64,000 bases of DNA from Crossiella sp. S99.2 (GCF_023094165.1 NZ_JALMDK010000001.1:1054001-1118000), one strand, 5' to 3'; numbered from the stretch's first letter, positions 50,744 through 59,847 are shown. Notes: a model not told the origin generated them from the sequence alone. Numbers and translations are program-made.

Positions 50744-51772
50744 GTGGCCCGGACGACGCAAGGACCCCGTGACGCCGCGACGCGGCGTGGTGGCAACCCC
50801 GACGAGGGGCGCTATCAGCGTGGCCAGCGCCGCACCGCGGGCGAACCGCTGACCGCGTCCTGGCGCCCGGACCCGGACAAGCAGGACACCCCGCCGCCAC
50901 GGCGCAAGAAGAGCGGCGTGCTGGGCACCTACGGCTGGCGGATCTACGCCGTGCCGGTGCTGGTGGTGCTCACCGTGCTGGCCCTGATGAACATGAACGA
51001 CCCGGCCCCGGACAGCGCCGCCCAGCCCGGCGGCAGCACCGGCGCGACCACCACCAGCGGTGGCGAGGAGCCGGAACCCAACATCATGGGCGAGGCGCCC
51101 TCCGGCAAGCTCAACGCCGACATCCCCAGCGCCGAACTGCCCGGGATCAAGAACTACCGGGACAAGGGCAGCGGTTCCTGGGAGGTGGTGCGCGGCACCA
51201 CCGGCGTGGTCGGCAAGGGCGGCAAGCTCTACAAGTACTCGGTGGAGATCGAGAACGGCATCGACGCCTCCACCTACGGCGGCGCGGACGCCTTCGCCAA
51301 GACCATCGACGGCACCCTGGACGACCAGCGCAGCTGGATCGGCGGCGGCAACATCCGGCTGCAACGGGTCGATTCCGGCACCGCGGACATCCGGATCAGC
51401 CTGACCACCTCCGACACCGCCCGCCGCCCCGACTACTGCAACTTCTCCATCCAGTACGAGGCATCCTGCTGGAACAACGGCAAGAAACGCCTGGTGATCA
51501 ACTTGGCCCGCTGGCGCTACGGCGCGGTCGCCTTCGAGAGCGACCTGCTGCTCTACCGCCAGTACGCGATCAACCACGAGATCGGCCACGCCTTCGGCCA
51601 GCGGCACAAGCCCTGCGGCGAGAACGGCGCCCTGGCCCCGGTGATGATGCAGCAGTCCTTCGGCACCGCGAACAACTACGTCTGGCAGCTCAACCAGGTC
51701 GACGGCGGCGACAAGAACGCGGTGCCCAAGGACGGCAAGGAGTGCAGGCCGAACCCCTGGCCGGTCACCTGA
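50744..51772 (+). CDS. DUF3152 putative metallopeptidase (Rv3207c-type)
   Basis: A 342-aa membrane-anchored protein: a charged N-terminal cytosolic tail (about 1-58), one span (YAVPVLVVLTVLALMNM), a Pro/Ser/Gly linker and an extracytoplasmic DUF3152 domain. Its NHEIGHAFGQRH (H278, E279, H282 and a third His) is the HExxHxxGxxH zinc signature of metzincin-like peptidases. YCNF and SCWNNG supply Cys residues that could form disulfides. GTG 50744 is chosen; CAATCT lies 6 nt upstream and no Shine-Dalgarno is seen. Synteny with Rv3207c next to moeZ supports the call. Confidence 0.87.
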   Translation: MARTTQGPRDAATRRGGNPDEGRYQRGQRRTAGEPLTASWRPDPDKQDTPPPRRKKSGVLGTYGWRIYAVPVLVVLTVLALMNMNDPAPDSAAQPGGSTGATTTSGGEEPEPNIMGEAPSGKLNADIPSAELPGIKNYRDKGSGSWEVVRGTTGVVGKGGKLYKYSVEIENGIDASTYGGADAFAKTIDGTLDDQRSWIGGGNIRLQRVDSGTADIRISLTTSDTARRPDYCNFSIQYEASCWNNGKKRLVINLARWRYGAVAFESDLLLYRQYAINHEIGHAFGQRHKPCGENGALAPVMMQQSFGTANNYVWQLNQVDGGDKNAVPKDGKECRPNPWPVT

Positions 51773-51856
51773 TCCGCTGGTCGCGCTGGCTCTTGGTGGA
51801 GGAGATCGGGTAGGCTGCGTGGTGTGCTGGTCGGTCCGCGGACGCGGCCAGAAGTG

Positions 51857-51896
51857 AACCGGGGAAAGTGCCCGCCGGATGACGGGACCCCCGGTT
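51857..51896. terminator. Nested hairpin between convergent genes
   Basis: AACCGGGG (51857-51864) pairs with CCCCGGTT (51889-51896), and CCCG/CGGG pair inside. It separates the DUF3152 gene from the convergent DUF3800-like gene. Confidence 0.65.
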
Positions 51897-51905
51897 TCGC
51901 GCTGT

Positions 51906-52475
51906 CTAGGGCTTGATCGCGGTGACCTCGACCGCGTGCGCGGCGTTGATGAGTTCCCACGGCTCGGTCACCGCGTGCCGGATGGCGGCGATGTAGCTGG
52001 ATGCCACCCAGTCGGCCACCCACAGCATCGGCTCGTTCTTGTTCCGGTGGTCCACGCGGAGTTCGCCGGGGACCTGGTGGCTGCGGCGGAGGCGGTTCAG
52101 CACCTTCCGGTCGTGCACATCGCTTCCAGCACGGCTTTCCACCACCACCTGCCGGACTCCCTCCACGTGGTACAGCCGTGGCAGCAACTCGCACATGAGG
52201 CGGCGACGGGCATCCTCTTGCTCGCGATGCGAGGTCGGGGTGGTCACCAGAATCGCGCCGTGCAGGGGAAAATCGGCGATGACCTTGGCGATCTCGGTGC
52301 GCCGGGAATCGGACTCGGTGTGGAAGTGCAGCACCGGGACGTTCACCAGGTGCTCGCGCAGGGCCGCGGTGATCGCCGGGTGGTCGGCGGTTGAGCTGAG
52401 CACAGCGGCCACGACGTAGAGCCGACCGCCTCCGGGCAGCCCGCTGCCAGCCTCGTCGACGTGAGCAGTGCGCAT
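51906..52475 (-). CDS. DUF3800-like protein
   Basis: A 189-aa protein beginning MRTAHVDEAGSG, the Asp-Glu-(S/A)-Gly motif that opens DUF3800 proteins (RNase H-like fold). Further points are FHTESDSRRTEIAKVI, VVVESRAG (the second strand acid) and MLWVADWVASSYIAAIRH (the C-terminal Asp helix). Activity is not established for the family; a nuclease is suspected. TACTCT lies 8 nt before ATG 52475, suggesting a leaderless mRNA. It interrupts the moeZ block relative to mycobacteria. Confidence 0.7.
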   Translation of the reverse strand: MRTAHVDEAGSGLPGGGRLYVVAAVLSSTADHPAITAALREHLVNVPVLHFHTESDSRRTEIAKVIADFPLHGAILVTTPTSHREQEDARRRLMCELLPRLYHVEGVRQVVVESRAGSDVHDRKVLNRLRRSHQVPGELRVDHRNKNEPMLWVADWVASSYIAAIRHAVTEPWELINAAHAVEVTAIKP

Positions 52476-52532
52476 CGGCCAAGAGTAGCGCGCTGGAGTC
52501 GGTCGACTACCGATGGTGATTGCCTGGCGGTA

Positions 52533-52586
52533 TTCCACCCTGGCTCGCGACCGGTCCACTGGCTGGGAAGTCGTCCCAGGGTGGAA
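52533..52586. promoter_or_regulatory. Inverted repeat in the moeZ leader
   Basis: TTCCACCCTGG (52533-52543) and CCAGGGTGGAA (52576-52586) are perfectly complementary across 32 nt, 80 bp before the moeZ start. It could be a leader hairpin or a two-half-site operator. The rest of the 190-bp gap shows no gene. Confidence 0.4.
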
Positions 52587-52665
52587 GAAGTGGTGTATCC
52601 AGGTCGTTGCACCCCAAGGGAGGTCGGACACCCGGCTCCCGTGCACCGGACTAGGAGGAGCGCCC

Positions 52666-53850
52666 ATGTCGGGCTCGACGTTGCCGCCCCTGGTGGAGCC
52701 AGCCGCGGAGCTGACCAAGGAAGAGGTCGCCCGGTACAGCCGCCACCTGATCATTCCGGATGTCGGGGTGGACGGGCAGAAACGGCTCAAGAACGCCAAG
52801 GTGCTGGTGGTAGGCGCCGGTGGGCTGGGCAGTCCGGCGCTGATGTACCTGGCCGCGGCCGGGGTGGGCACGCTGGGCATTGTCGAGTTCGACGTGGTGG
52901 ACGAGTCCAACCTGCAGCGGCAGATCATCCACGGGCAGTCCGACATCGACCGGCCCAAGGCCGAGTCGGCGCGGGACGCCATCGCCGAGCTGAACCCCTA
53001 CGTCAAGGTCAACCTGCACCAGCTGCGGCTGGAGTCGGGCAACGTCCTCGACGTGTTCCGGGACTACGACCTGATCCTGGACGGCACGGACAACTTCGCC
53101 ACCCGCTACCTGGTCAACGACGCGGCGGTGCTGCTCGGCAAGCCCTACGTGTGGGGCTCGATCTTCCGGTTCGAGGGTCAGGCCAGTGTGTTCTGGGCCA
53201 GCCCCAGCGACGGCCGGGAGGGGATCCAGTACCGGGACCTCTACCCGGAGCCGCCGCCGCCGGGCATGGTGCCCTCCTGCGCCGAGGGCGGCGTGCTGGG
53301 CGTGCTGTGCGCCTCGATCGGGTCGATCATGGTGACCGAGGCGATCAAGCTGATCACCGGTATCGGCGAGACGCTGCTCGGGCGGCTGATGGTCTACGAC
53401 GCACTCGAGATGACCTACCGGACCATCAAGATCCGCAAGGACCCGCAGGGCGACCCGATCACCGGGTTGATCGACTACGAGGCGTTCTGCGGGGTGGTCT
53501 CCGATGAGGCGCAGAACGCGGCCGCGGGCAGCACCATCACGCCGCAGGAGCTGAAGGACAAGATCGACCGGGAGGACAAGTTCCTGCTGGTCGACGTCCG
53601 GGAGCAGCACGAGTTCGAGATCGTGCGGATCCCCGGCTCGGTGCTCATCCCCAAGGACCGCATCCTCTCCGGCGCGGCACTGGCCGAACTGCCGCAGGAC
53701 CGCCAGATCGTGCTGCACTGCAAGTCCGGCGCCCGGTCCGCGGAAGCCCTCGCCGCGCTGCACCAGGCCGGTTTCCGGGATGCGGTACACGTCGGTGGCG
53801 GGGTGCTCGCCTGGGCCAGGCAAATCGATCCGAGCCTGCCGACGTACTGA
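52666..53850 (+). CDS. moeZ: MoeZ: adenylyltransferase/sulfurtransferase
   Basis: A 394-aa fusion of an E1-like ThiF/MoeB domain (1-270; VVGAGGLGSPALM at about 48-60, ILDGTDNFATRYLVND) and a C-terminal rhodanese domain (about 285-394) with catalytic Cys352 in LHCKSGARS. It adenylates the C-terminus of sulfur-carrier proteins and then sulfurates them for molybdopterin, thiamine, cysteine or thiocarboxylate-dependent pathways. The zinc-binding Cys pairs of MoeB are absent, as in other MoeZ proteins. AGGAGGAG precedes ATG 52666. A long hairpin follows the gene. The nitrate reductase nearby needs molybdopterin. Confidence 0.93.
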   Translation: MSGSTLPPLVEPAAELTKEEVARYSRHLIIPDVGVDGQKRLKNAKVLVVGAGGLGSPALMYLAAAGVGTLGIVEFDVVDESNLQRQIIHGQSDIDRPKAESARDAIAELNPYVKVNLHQLRLESGNVLDVFRDYDLILDGTDNFATRYLVNDAAVLLGKPYVWGSIFRFEGQASVFWASPSDGREGIQYRDLYPEPPPPGMVPSCAEGGVLGVLCASIGSIMVTEAIKLITGIGETLLGRLMVYDALEMTYRTIKIRKDPQGDPITGLIDYEAFCGVVSDEAQNAAAGSTITPQELKDKIDREDKFLLVDVREQHEFEIVRIPGSVLIPKDRILSGAALAELPQDRQIVLHCKSGARSAEALAALHQAGFRDAVHVGGGVLAWARQIDPSLPTY

Positions 53851-53864
53851 CGTTAGGTGATCAT

Positions 53865-53911
53865 GGCGATGTGACTTTCCCACTGTGGGTAAACGGGAAG
53901 GTCACATCGCC
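53865..53911 (+). terminator. Long hairpin after moeZ
   Basis: GGCGATGTGAC-TTTCCC (53865-53881) pairs with GGGAAG-GTCACATCGCC (53895-53911), a 17-bp stem with one wobble and a 13-nt loop. It begins 14 bp past the moeZ stop and 39 bp before the next start. Confidence 0.75.
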
Positions 53912-53950
53912 TCCCACACAACTCGCGCGGCAACAGGTAGCGTCCCTGCC

Positions 53951-54748
53951 GTGACAGCCACCCCGGAACCGCCCCCCGCCCACGTGCGAGCGGCTTTCGG
54001 CGCCCGCACCGCGGAACCCGAACTGGTCGGCTCCGGTCCGGCCTGGCTGTGCGGGGACGCGGTGATCCGCCCGGCCATGAATCCCTCCGAGGCGGCCTGG
54101 GTCGCGCAGACCCTGGACAACCTGGACGTGGAGAACCTGCGCCTGGCCCGGCCGTTGCGCTCCACCGACGGGCGCTGGGTGGTCTCCGGCTGGTCGGCCA
54201 CCCGGCATCTGGCCGGACAGCCCGAACCCAGGCACGACGAGGTCGTCTCCGTCTCGCTGCGGCTGCACAACGCCACCGCCGGACTGCCCCGCCCGCGATT
54301 CCTGGAGGAGCGCAGGGACATCTACGCGCTGGCCGACCGGATGGCCTGGGGCGAGGACGGCGTTCCACTGCCGCCGGACAAGGGCGGCAGGCTCTTCGGC
54401 GCGCTGGCCGGGTCCCGGCGGCCGGTCAAGCTGGACCCGCAGGTGGTGCACGGCGACCTGTTCGGCAACGTGCTCTTCGCCGGCAACGCGCCGCCCGGGA
54501 TCATGGACTTCAGCCCCTACTGGCGGCCGGCCGAATGGGCCGCCGGGGTGGTCGTGGTGGACGCGCTGGCCTGGGGCGGAGCCGACAACGGGCTGCCGCA
54601 ACGCTGGTCGCACCTGATCGACTGGCCGCAGGTGCTGTTGCGGGCGTTGCTGTTCCGGCTGGCCGTGCACGCGCTGCACCCGCGCTCGACCACGACCTCA
54701 CTCACCGGTCTGGACCGCGCCGCCAACGTGCTGCTCGATCTGATCTGA
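53951..54748 (+). CDS. APH-like kinase-fold protein (Rv3205c-type)
   Basis: A 265-aa protein of the actinobacterial TIGR02569-like family with an aminoglycoside phosphotransferase fold. Motifs are VVHGDLFGNVLFAG (the catalytic-loop-like H-G-D...N, about 162-175) and GIMDFSPYWRP (the metal-binding D-F, about 180-190). GTG 53951 lies 8 nt after TAGCGT, probably leaderless. Its position beside moeZ matches Rv3205c. No antibiotic resistance is implied. Confidence 0.8.
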   Translation: MTATPEPPPAHVRAAFGARTAEPELVGSGPAWLCGDAVIRPAMNPSEAAWVAQTLDNLDVENLRLARPLRSTDGRWVVSGWSATRHLAGQPEPRHDEVVSVSLRLHNATAGLPRPRFLEERRDIYALADRMAWGEDGVPLPPDKGGRLFGALAGSRRPVKLDPQVVHGDLFGNVLFAGNAPPGIMDFSPYWRPAEWAAGVVVVDALAWGGADNGLPQRWSHLIDWPQVLLRALLFRLAVHALHPRSTTTSLTGLDRAANVLLDLI

Positions 54749-54767
54749 GTCGCAGCTGATCTGAGTC
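54740..54767. repeat. Tandem 12-bp repeat at the APH-like stop
   Basis: CTGATCTGAGTC occurs exactly at 54740-54751 and 54756-54767 (16-bp period), the first copy containing the stop codon. It lies 109 bp before nasA and may be a regulator site. Confidence 0.45.
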
Positions 54768-54875
54768 ACACCGGCCCCGGCCTCACCGTGCCCACCTGCG
54801 GGTTGTGCGGGGGCGTTGGCACAAACGCAACAGGGGGCTATCCGCGGGTTACCGGCTGGACCTAGCGTCGGTGAG

Positions 54876-56951
54876 GTGACCGCTACCGCCACCGCCACCG
54901 CGACCCACTGCCCCTACTGCGCGTTGCAGTGCGGCATGGCGGTCAGCGGGAACGAACAGGCCCCGCGCGTCGACCCCCGGGAGTTCCCCACCAACCGCGG
55001 CGGGCTGTGCCAGAAGGGCTGGACCGCCGCCAGCCTGCTCACCACCCCCGGCCGCCTGACCACGCCGTTGCTGCGGGAAGACGGCGTGCTGCGCCCGGTG
55101 ACCTGGGACATCGCCCTCGATTTTGTCGCGGACAAGCTGCGTGCGCTGCGGGCCGAGCACGGGCCGGACTCGGTCGCGGTCTTCGGCGGCGGCGGGCTGA
55201 CCAATGAGAAGTCCTACCTGCTGGGCAAGTTCGCCCGGCTCGCGCTGGGCACCTCGCAGATCGACTACAACGGCCGGTTTTGCATGTCCTCGGCCGCCGC
55301 CGCGGGCAACCGGGCCTTCGGCTTGGACCGCGGCATGCCGTTCCCGGTCACCGACCTGGACACCGCCGACGCGGTGGTGCTGGTCGGCGGCAACGTGGCC
55401 GAAACCATGCCGCCGTTCACCCAGCACCTGCGGCACGCCGCGGACCGGGGCGGGCTGATCGTGATCGACCCCCGGCGCACCGCCACCGCGGAACTGGCCA
55501 GCCTGCACCTGCAACCCGCGCCCGGCACCGACCTGTGCCTGGCGCTGGGCCTGCTGCACCTGGCGGTGGCCGACGGGCACTTCGCCGCGGACTACGTGGC
55601 CGCGCGCACCACCGGTTTCGAGGCGGCCTGGCGGATGGCCGCGCGCTGGTGGCCGGAACAGGTGGAGCGGGTCACCGGGGTCAGCGTGGCCGACCAGCGC
55701 GCCGCGGTGCGATTGCTGGCCCAGGCCAAGAGTGCCTACGTGCTCACCGGCAGGGGCGCGGAACAGCACGCCAGCGGCGCGGACACGGTCTCGGCCTGGA
55801 TCAACCTGTGCCTGGCGCTCGGCCTGCCCGGCGTCGCGGGCTCCGGCTACGGCTGCCTCACCGGCCAGGGCAACGGGCAGGGCGGGCGCGAGCACGGGCA
55901 GAAGGCCGACCAGCTGCCCGGCTACCGGATGATCGCCGATCCGGCCGCCCGCGCGCACGTGGCCGGGGTGTGGGGCATCGACCCGGACGAGCTGCCAGGA
56001 CCCGGCCGCTCCGCCTACGAGCTGCTCGACGCGCTCGGTCAGCCCGGCGGGCCGAAGGCGATGCTGGTCTTCGGCAGCAACGTGCTGGTCTCCGCGCCGC
56101 GCTCGAACCGGATCGCCGAACGCCTGGACGCGCTGGACCTGTTGGTGGTGGCCGACTTCGTGCTCTCGGAGACCGCGGCCCAGGCGGATGTGGTCTTCCC
56201 GGTCACCCAGTGGGCCGAGGAGGACGGCACCATGACCAACCTGGAGGGCCGGGTGTTGTTGCGGCGCAAGGCGTTGACCCCGCCGCTCGGAGTGCGCGGC
56301 GACCAGGACCTGTTGGCGGAGCTGGCAATCCGGCTCGGCCAGCCGGCCGAACGGTTCCCCACCGAGGCCGAGGCCGTGTTCACCGAACTGCGCGCGGCCA
56401 GCAAGGGCGGCGCCGCCGACTACTCCGGCATCGACTACGACCGGCTGCGCGCGGGGGAGGCGCTGTACTGGCCGGTGCCGGACAACGATCACCCCGGCAC
56501 ACCGCGGATGTTCCTGACGCGCTTCAACACCCCCGACGGCAAGGCCCGGTTCATCCCGGTCGACCACCGCGGTCCGGCCGAGGCGCCCGACGCCGAGTTT
56601 CCGTTGTACGCCACCACCGGACGGGTGCTGCAGCACTACCAGTCCGGCGCGCAGACCCGCCTGGTGCCCGAGCTGAACGACGCGGTGCCTGCCATGTTCG
56701 TCGAGGTGCACCCGGACACCGCGGCCCGCGCCGGACTGGAAGACGCCTGCTGGGCCAGGGTGATCTCCCGGCGCGGCACGGTCCTCGCGCAGGTGCGCAC
56801 GGTGCCCAGCCTGCGCACCGACACCGTGTTCCTGCCCTTCCACTTCCCCGGCGACCAGCGCGCCAACCTGATCACCAACCCGGCGCTGGACCCGACCAGC
56901 CGGATGCCCGAGTTCAAGGTCTGCGCGGTCCGGCTGGAGGCCCTGTCATGA
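54876..56951 (+). CDS. nasA: Assimilatory nitrate reductase, catalytic subunit
   Basis: A 691-aa molybdopterin oxidoreductase that reduces nitrate to nitrite in the cytosol. The N-terminal [4Fe-4S] site is C12-x2-C15-x3-C19 ... C45. Cys136 in NGRFCMSS is the expected Mo ligand of nitrate reductases, and TGQGNGQGGREHG and the C-terminal TTGRVLQHYQSGAQTR match the cofactor-binding domains. There is no Tat signal. GTG 54876 lies 8 nt after TAGCGT (leaderless). The next gene overlaps (ATGA) and encodes the likely electron donor. Formate dehydrogenase is the main alternative, but Sec or the formate-type Cys context is absent. Confidence 0.85.
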   Translation: MTATATATATHCPYCALQCGMAVSGNEQAPRVDPREFPTNRGGLCQKGWTAASLLTTPGRLTTPLLREDGVLRPVTWDIALDFVADKLRALRAEHGPDSVAVFGGGGLTNEKSYLLGKFARLALGTSQIDYNGRFCMSSAAAAGNRAFGLDRGMPFPVTDLDTADAVVLVGGNVAETMPPFTQHLRHAADRGGLIVIDPRRTATAELASLHLQPAPGTDLCLALGLLHLAVADGHFAADYVAARTTGFEAAWRMAARWWPEQVERVTGVSVADQRAAVRLLAQAKSAYVLTGRGAEQHASGADTVSAWINLCLALGLPGVAGSGYGCLTGQGNGQGGREHGQKADQLPGYRMIADPAARAHVAGVWGIDPDELPGPGRSAYELLDALGQPGGPKAMLVFGSNVLVSAPRSNRIAERLDALDLLVVADFVLSETAAQADVVFPVTQWAEEDGTMTNLEGRVLLRRKALTPPLGVRGDQDLLAELAIRLGQPAERFPTEAEAVFTELRAASKGGAADYSGIDYDRLRAGEALYWPVPDNDHPGTPRMFLTRFNTPDGKARFIPVDHRGPAEAPDAEFPLYATTGRVLQHYQSGAQTRLVPELNDAVPAMFVEVHPDTAARAGLEDACWARVISRRGTVLAQVRTVPSLRTDTVFLPFHFPGDQRANLITNPALDPTSRMPEFKVCAVRLEALS

Positions 56952-58414
56952 ACGCACGCCGGGTGGTCGTCATCGGTTACGGCATGGCCGGGGCCAGGGT
57001 GGCCGAGGAGATCCGCCGACGAGATCCGGCAGGCGAGCGGGTCGCGCTGACCGTGATCGGCGAGGAGCCGGAACCCGCCTACAACCGGGTGCTGCTCTCC
57101 AGTGTGCTGGCCGGATCCCTGGACGCGGCGGCGGTGCGGCTGCACGAGGAGAGCTGGGCCGAGACCCACCACGTCGACCTGCGTCCCGGCGTCACGGTGA
57201 CTGAGATCGACCGGCCGCGCCGGGTGGTGCGGCTGGCCGATGGCGCCGAACTCCCTTACGACGCAATCGTTCTGGCCACCGGCAGCCGGGCCTGGCTGCC
57301 GCCGACCGACGGACTCGTGGACGAGACCGGGGCGCCCGCCGAGGGCGTGGTGGCCTTCCGCACGCTGGCCGACTGCGCCCGGATCGTGGCCGCGGCCAAA
57401 CCCGGCGCGCCGGTCGCGGTGCTCGGCGGCGGCCTGCTCGGCCTGGAGGCGGCCAGGGGACTGGCCGGGCGCGGCAACCTGGTCACCGTGATCCACCCGG
57501 TCGGGCACGTGATGGAACGGCAGCTCGACGCCGGGGCCGGCCGGGTGCTGGCGAAAACGCTGGGTGCGCTGGGGATCGAGTTCCGGCTCGGCGTGCTCGC
57601 GGCCGGGTACGTGCCCGGCGACGGCCTCAAACTCGACGACGGCAGCAGCGTGCCCGCCGACCTGGTGGTGGTCTCCGCGGGCGTGCGCGCGGAAACCAGG
57701 CTGGCCGAGGCCGCCGGACTCGCCTGCGACCGCGGTGTGCTCATCGACGATGCCTTGCGCAGCAACGATCCACGCATCCACGCCATCGGCGACTGCGCCA
57801 GCCACCCCGGCACGATCAGCGGCCTGGTGCAGCCGGCCTGGGAACAGGCCGCGGTGCTGGCCGACCTGCTCACCGGCGCCGATCCGGCCGCCCGCTACCA
57901 CGGCACCCCGGTGGTCACCCGGCTCAAGGCCCGCGATGTCGACCTGGCCGCGCTCGGCGAGGTGCACTGCGAGGTGGACGCGCCCGGCGCGGAGGTGCTG
58001 CGGCTGGAGGACCCGGCCCGCGGCCGCTACGCCAAGCTGGTGCTGCGCGAGGACCGGGTGACCGGGGCGATCGTGCTCGGCGCGCCGGACGCGGCGGCCA
58101 TCATCACCCAGCTCTACGACCGCGGCCTGCCCGCGCCCGCCGACCGGCTCGGCCTGCTGCTGGGCCGCACCGCGCTGGACACGCCCCGGGCGGCCAGTCC
58201 GGCCGATCTGCCCGCGGCCGCGGTGGTCTGCCGGTGCAACACGGTGAGCAAGGGCCGGATCGTCACCGCGTGGAAGTCCGGGGCGCGCACCCTGGGCGCG
58301 GTGGCCAAGGGCACCAGGGCCACCACCGGCTGCGGCGGCTGCACGGACGCGGTCTGCGGCATCCTGGACTGGCTGGGCGCGCAGGATACCGAACCGGCAG
58401 AAAGATCAGCCTGA
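56948..58414 (+). CDS. FAD/NADH reductase subunit for nitrate reductase
   Basis: A 488-aa flavoprotein resembling the N-terminal half of NirB/NasB. The FAD site is VIGYGMAGARVAEEI (about 8-22), the NAD(P)H site is VAVLGGGLLGLEAARGL (about 157-173), the second FAD motif is IHAIGDCASH (about 276), and a C-terminal BFD-like [2Fe-2S] domain carries VCRCNTVSKG and TTGCGGCTDAVC (about 425-470). It lacks the sirohaem domain, so it is not a nitrite reductase. It should pass electrons from NAD(P)H to the nitrate reductase it overlaps. A nitrite reductase gene is not in the window. Confidence 0.85.
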   Translation: MNARRVVVIGYGMAGARVAEEIRRRDPAGERVALTVIGEEPEPAYNRVLLSSVLAGSLDAAAVRLHEESWAETHHVDLRPGVTVTEIDRPRRVVRLADGAELPYDAIVLATGSRAWLPPTDGLVDETGAPAEGVVAFRTLADCARIVAAAKPGAPVAVLGGGLLGLEAARGLAGRGNLVTVIHPVGHVMERQLDAGAGRVLAKTLGALGIEFRLGVLAAGYVPGDGLKLDDGSSVPADLVVVSAGVRAETRLAEAAGLACDRGVLIDDALRSNDPRIHAIGDCASHPGTISGLVQPAWEQAAVLADLLTGADPAARYHGTPVVTRLKARDVDLAALGEVHCEVDAPGAEVLRLEDPARGRYAKLVLREDRVTGAIVLGAPDAAAIITQLYDRGLPAPADRLGLLLGRTALDTPRAASPADLPAAAVVCRCNTVSKGRIVTAWKSGARTLGAVAKGTRATTGCGGCTDAVCGILDWLGAQDTEPAERSA

Positions 58415-58417
58415 TCT
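58403..58417. promoter_or_regulatory. 15-bp palindrome at the end of the nas operon
   Basis: AGATCAGCCTGATCT is a perfect 7-1-7 palindrome spanning the stop codon of the flavoprotein gene and 36 bp upstream of the P450 promoter. It shares the CTGATC core with the repeats at 54740-54767. Confidence 0.4.
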
Positions 58418-58452
58418 CTGGAGTGCCATTTTTCGTACACCATTCCCTCTGC

Positions 58453-58458
58453 TATACA
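58453..58458 (+). promoter_or_regulatory. -10 element of the first P450 gene
   Basis: TATACA in a TATACAAG context that is conserved before the second P450 gene. The -35 (TTTTCG at 17 bp) is weak. Confidence 0.4.
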
Positions 58459-58500
58459 AGGAACCAGCCCGCCCATGGCTGATTTCCTCTGGGGGAAAGC

Positions 58501-59772
58501 ATGACAATCATGGGTGACGCACGCCTGGCAGTCAGTCTGCGGGCCGAACAGCTCAACGTCTGGCTCCTGCGCCAGTTCGGTGATGTCCTCGGCGAAATGA
58601 CCAGACCACTCACCGGCGAGTCCCCGTACCCGTTCTTCGCCGGGGTGCGGGAACGGGCGCCAATGGTGCGCAGCAAGTCCGGGGTCTGGTTGACCGGGCG
58701 ATACAGCACGTCCAACGCCATCATGCGGGACCGCCGTTTCGGCGTGCGCACGAATGCGGGTGTGTCCTCGGCCGCGGTGCTGGCCAAGGCATTGGCCGAG
58801 TTGGAGATCGACGAGTTCCTCGGCCTCGACCCGCCCGGCCAGACCCGGATGCGCGCGTTGATGGCGCCCTCGTTCTCGCCGAGTGCCAACAAGATCTACC
58901 GGGCCAGGGTGGAGCAGATCGTGCACCGGGTGCTGGACCGGGTGCCCAGCCGCGGCCCGTTCGACGTGGTCACCGACTTCGGCGAGCCCATCCCGCAGGC
59001 GGTGATCGCCGACATCATGGGCGCGCCGCCGAAGTACCACGCCCGGCTGGCCCACATCGCCAAGCAGATCGGCCTGCTCACCGATCCGCTGGTGGGCTTC
59101 TCCCGGCTGCGGGAGATCCGCAGGCTGATGATCGAGACCAAGGCGATGTTCGGCGAGATGGTCGAGCAGCGCCGGGCCGAGGGCATCGACGAGGCGCCCA
59201 CCGACATGATCGGCACCCTGCTGCTGGCCTCGACCAAGCAGGAGGTGCCGCTGCGAGAGATCCAGGCGCTGCTGATCGCCACCCTGGTCGCGGGCACCGA
59301 GAACACGGTGAGCCTGCTGGGAAACGCCGTGCACAACCTGCTCGAACACCCCGAGCAGTGGGCCCGGCTGGTGGCCGACCCCACGCTGTCGCTGAGCGCG
59401 ATGGAGGAGACCATGCGCTACGACTCCACCACCCTGTTCACCATGCGCTACCCGCATGAGGACGTGGAGATCGAGAGCTGCCGGCTCAAGGCCAACGATC
59501 CGGTGGTGCTGCTCATCGGCGGGGCCAACCACGACCCGGCGGTGTTCGAGGACCCGGAGACCTTCGACATCACCCGGTCCAACGCCGCCGATCACCTGAC
59601 CTTCGCGGCCGGCCGGTATTTCTGCGTCGGCGCGCCACTGGCCAGGCTGGAGGGCGAGATCGCATTGCGCGCGCTGGCCGAGCGGATGCCGGGACTGCGG
59701 CGGGCAGGCCATGCGGTGTACCGGACCTCGGTGGGATTCCGTGGCCTCAAAGCACTTCCAGTGGCCGCCTGA
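58501..59772 (+). CDS. Cytochrome P450 (tandem copy 1)
   Basis: A 423-aa soluble bacterial P450. The oxygen-binding I-helix motif is LVAGTENTV (about 262), the E-x-x-R is MEETMRYDS (about 302), and the haem ligand is Cys375 in FAAGRYFCVGAPLAR, where the usual His/Arg region reads RYF. It is a monooxygenase of unknown substrate. No ferredoxin or ferredoxin reductase gene is adjacent. The ATG at 58501 follows GGGGGAAAGC. It is a clear paralogue of the next gene, with long shared stretches such as RRAEGID and LLASTKQEVP. Confidence 0.93.
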   Translation: MTIMGDARLAVSLRAEQLNVWLLRQFGDVLGEMTRPLTGESPYPFFAGVRERAPMVRSKSGVWLTGRYSTSNAIMRDRRFGVRTNAGVSSAAVLAKALAELEIDEFLGLDPPGQTRMRALMAPSFSPSANKIYRARVEQIVHRVLDRVPSRGPFDVVTDFGEPIPQAVIADIMGAPPKYHARLAHIAKQIGLLTDPLVGFSRLREIRRLMIETKAMFGEMVEQRRAEGIDEAPTDMIGTLLLASTKQEVPLREIQALLIATLVAGTENTVSLLGNAVHNLLEHPEQWARLVADPTLSLSAMEETMRYDSTTLFTMRYPHEDVEIESCRLKANDPVVLLIGGANHDPAVFEDPETFDITRSNAADHLTFAAGRYFCVGAPLARLEGEIALRALAERMPGLRRAGHAVYRTSVGFRGLKALPVAA

Positions 59773-59798
59773 CACCCGCCGAAGGGTGTAACTAGGAC

Positions 59799-59836
59799 GA
59801 GTGGACCCGGGCCGAAGATCGCCCCGGGTCCCACTC
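59799..59836 (+). terminator. Terminator after the first P450
   Basis: GAGTGGACCCGGG (59799-59811) pairs with CCCGGGTCCCACTC (59823-59836), 13 bp with one bulged C. Confidence 0.8.
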
Positions 59837-59847
59837 TCGCGAGCTAT

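Noticed and set aside
51780-51905. Possible tRNA or small RNA in a structured gap
   Set aside because: No cloverleaf or anticodon arm can be drawn; the nested hairpin at 51857-51896 fits a terminator between convergent genes.
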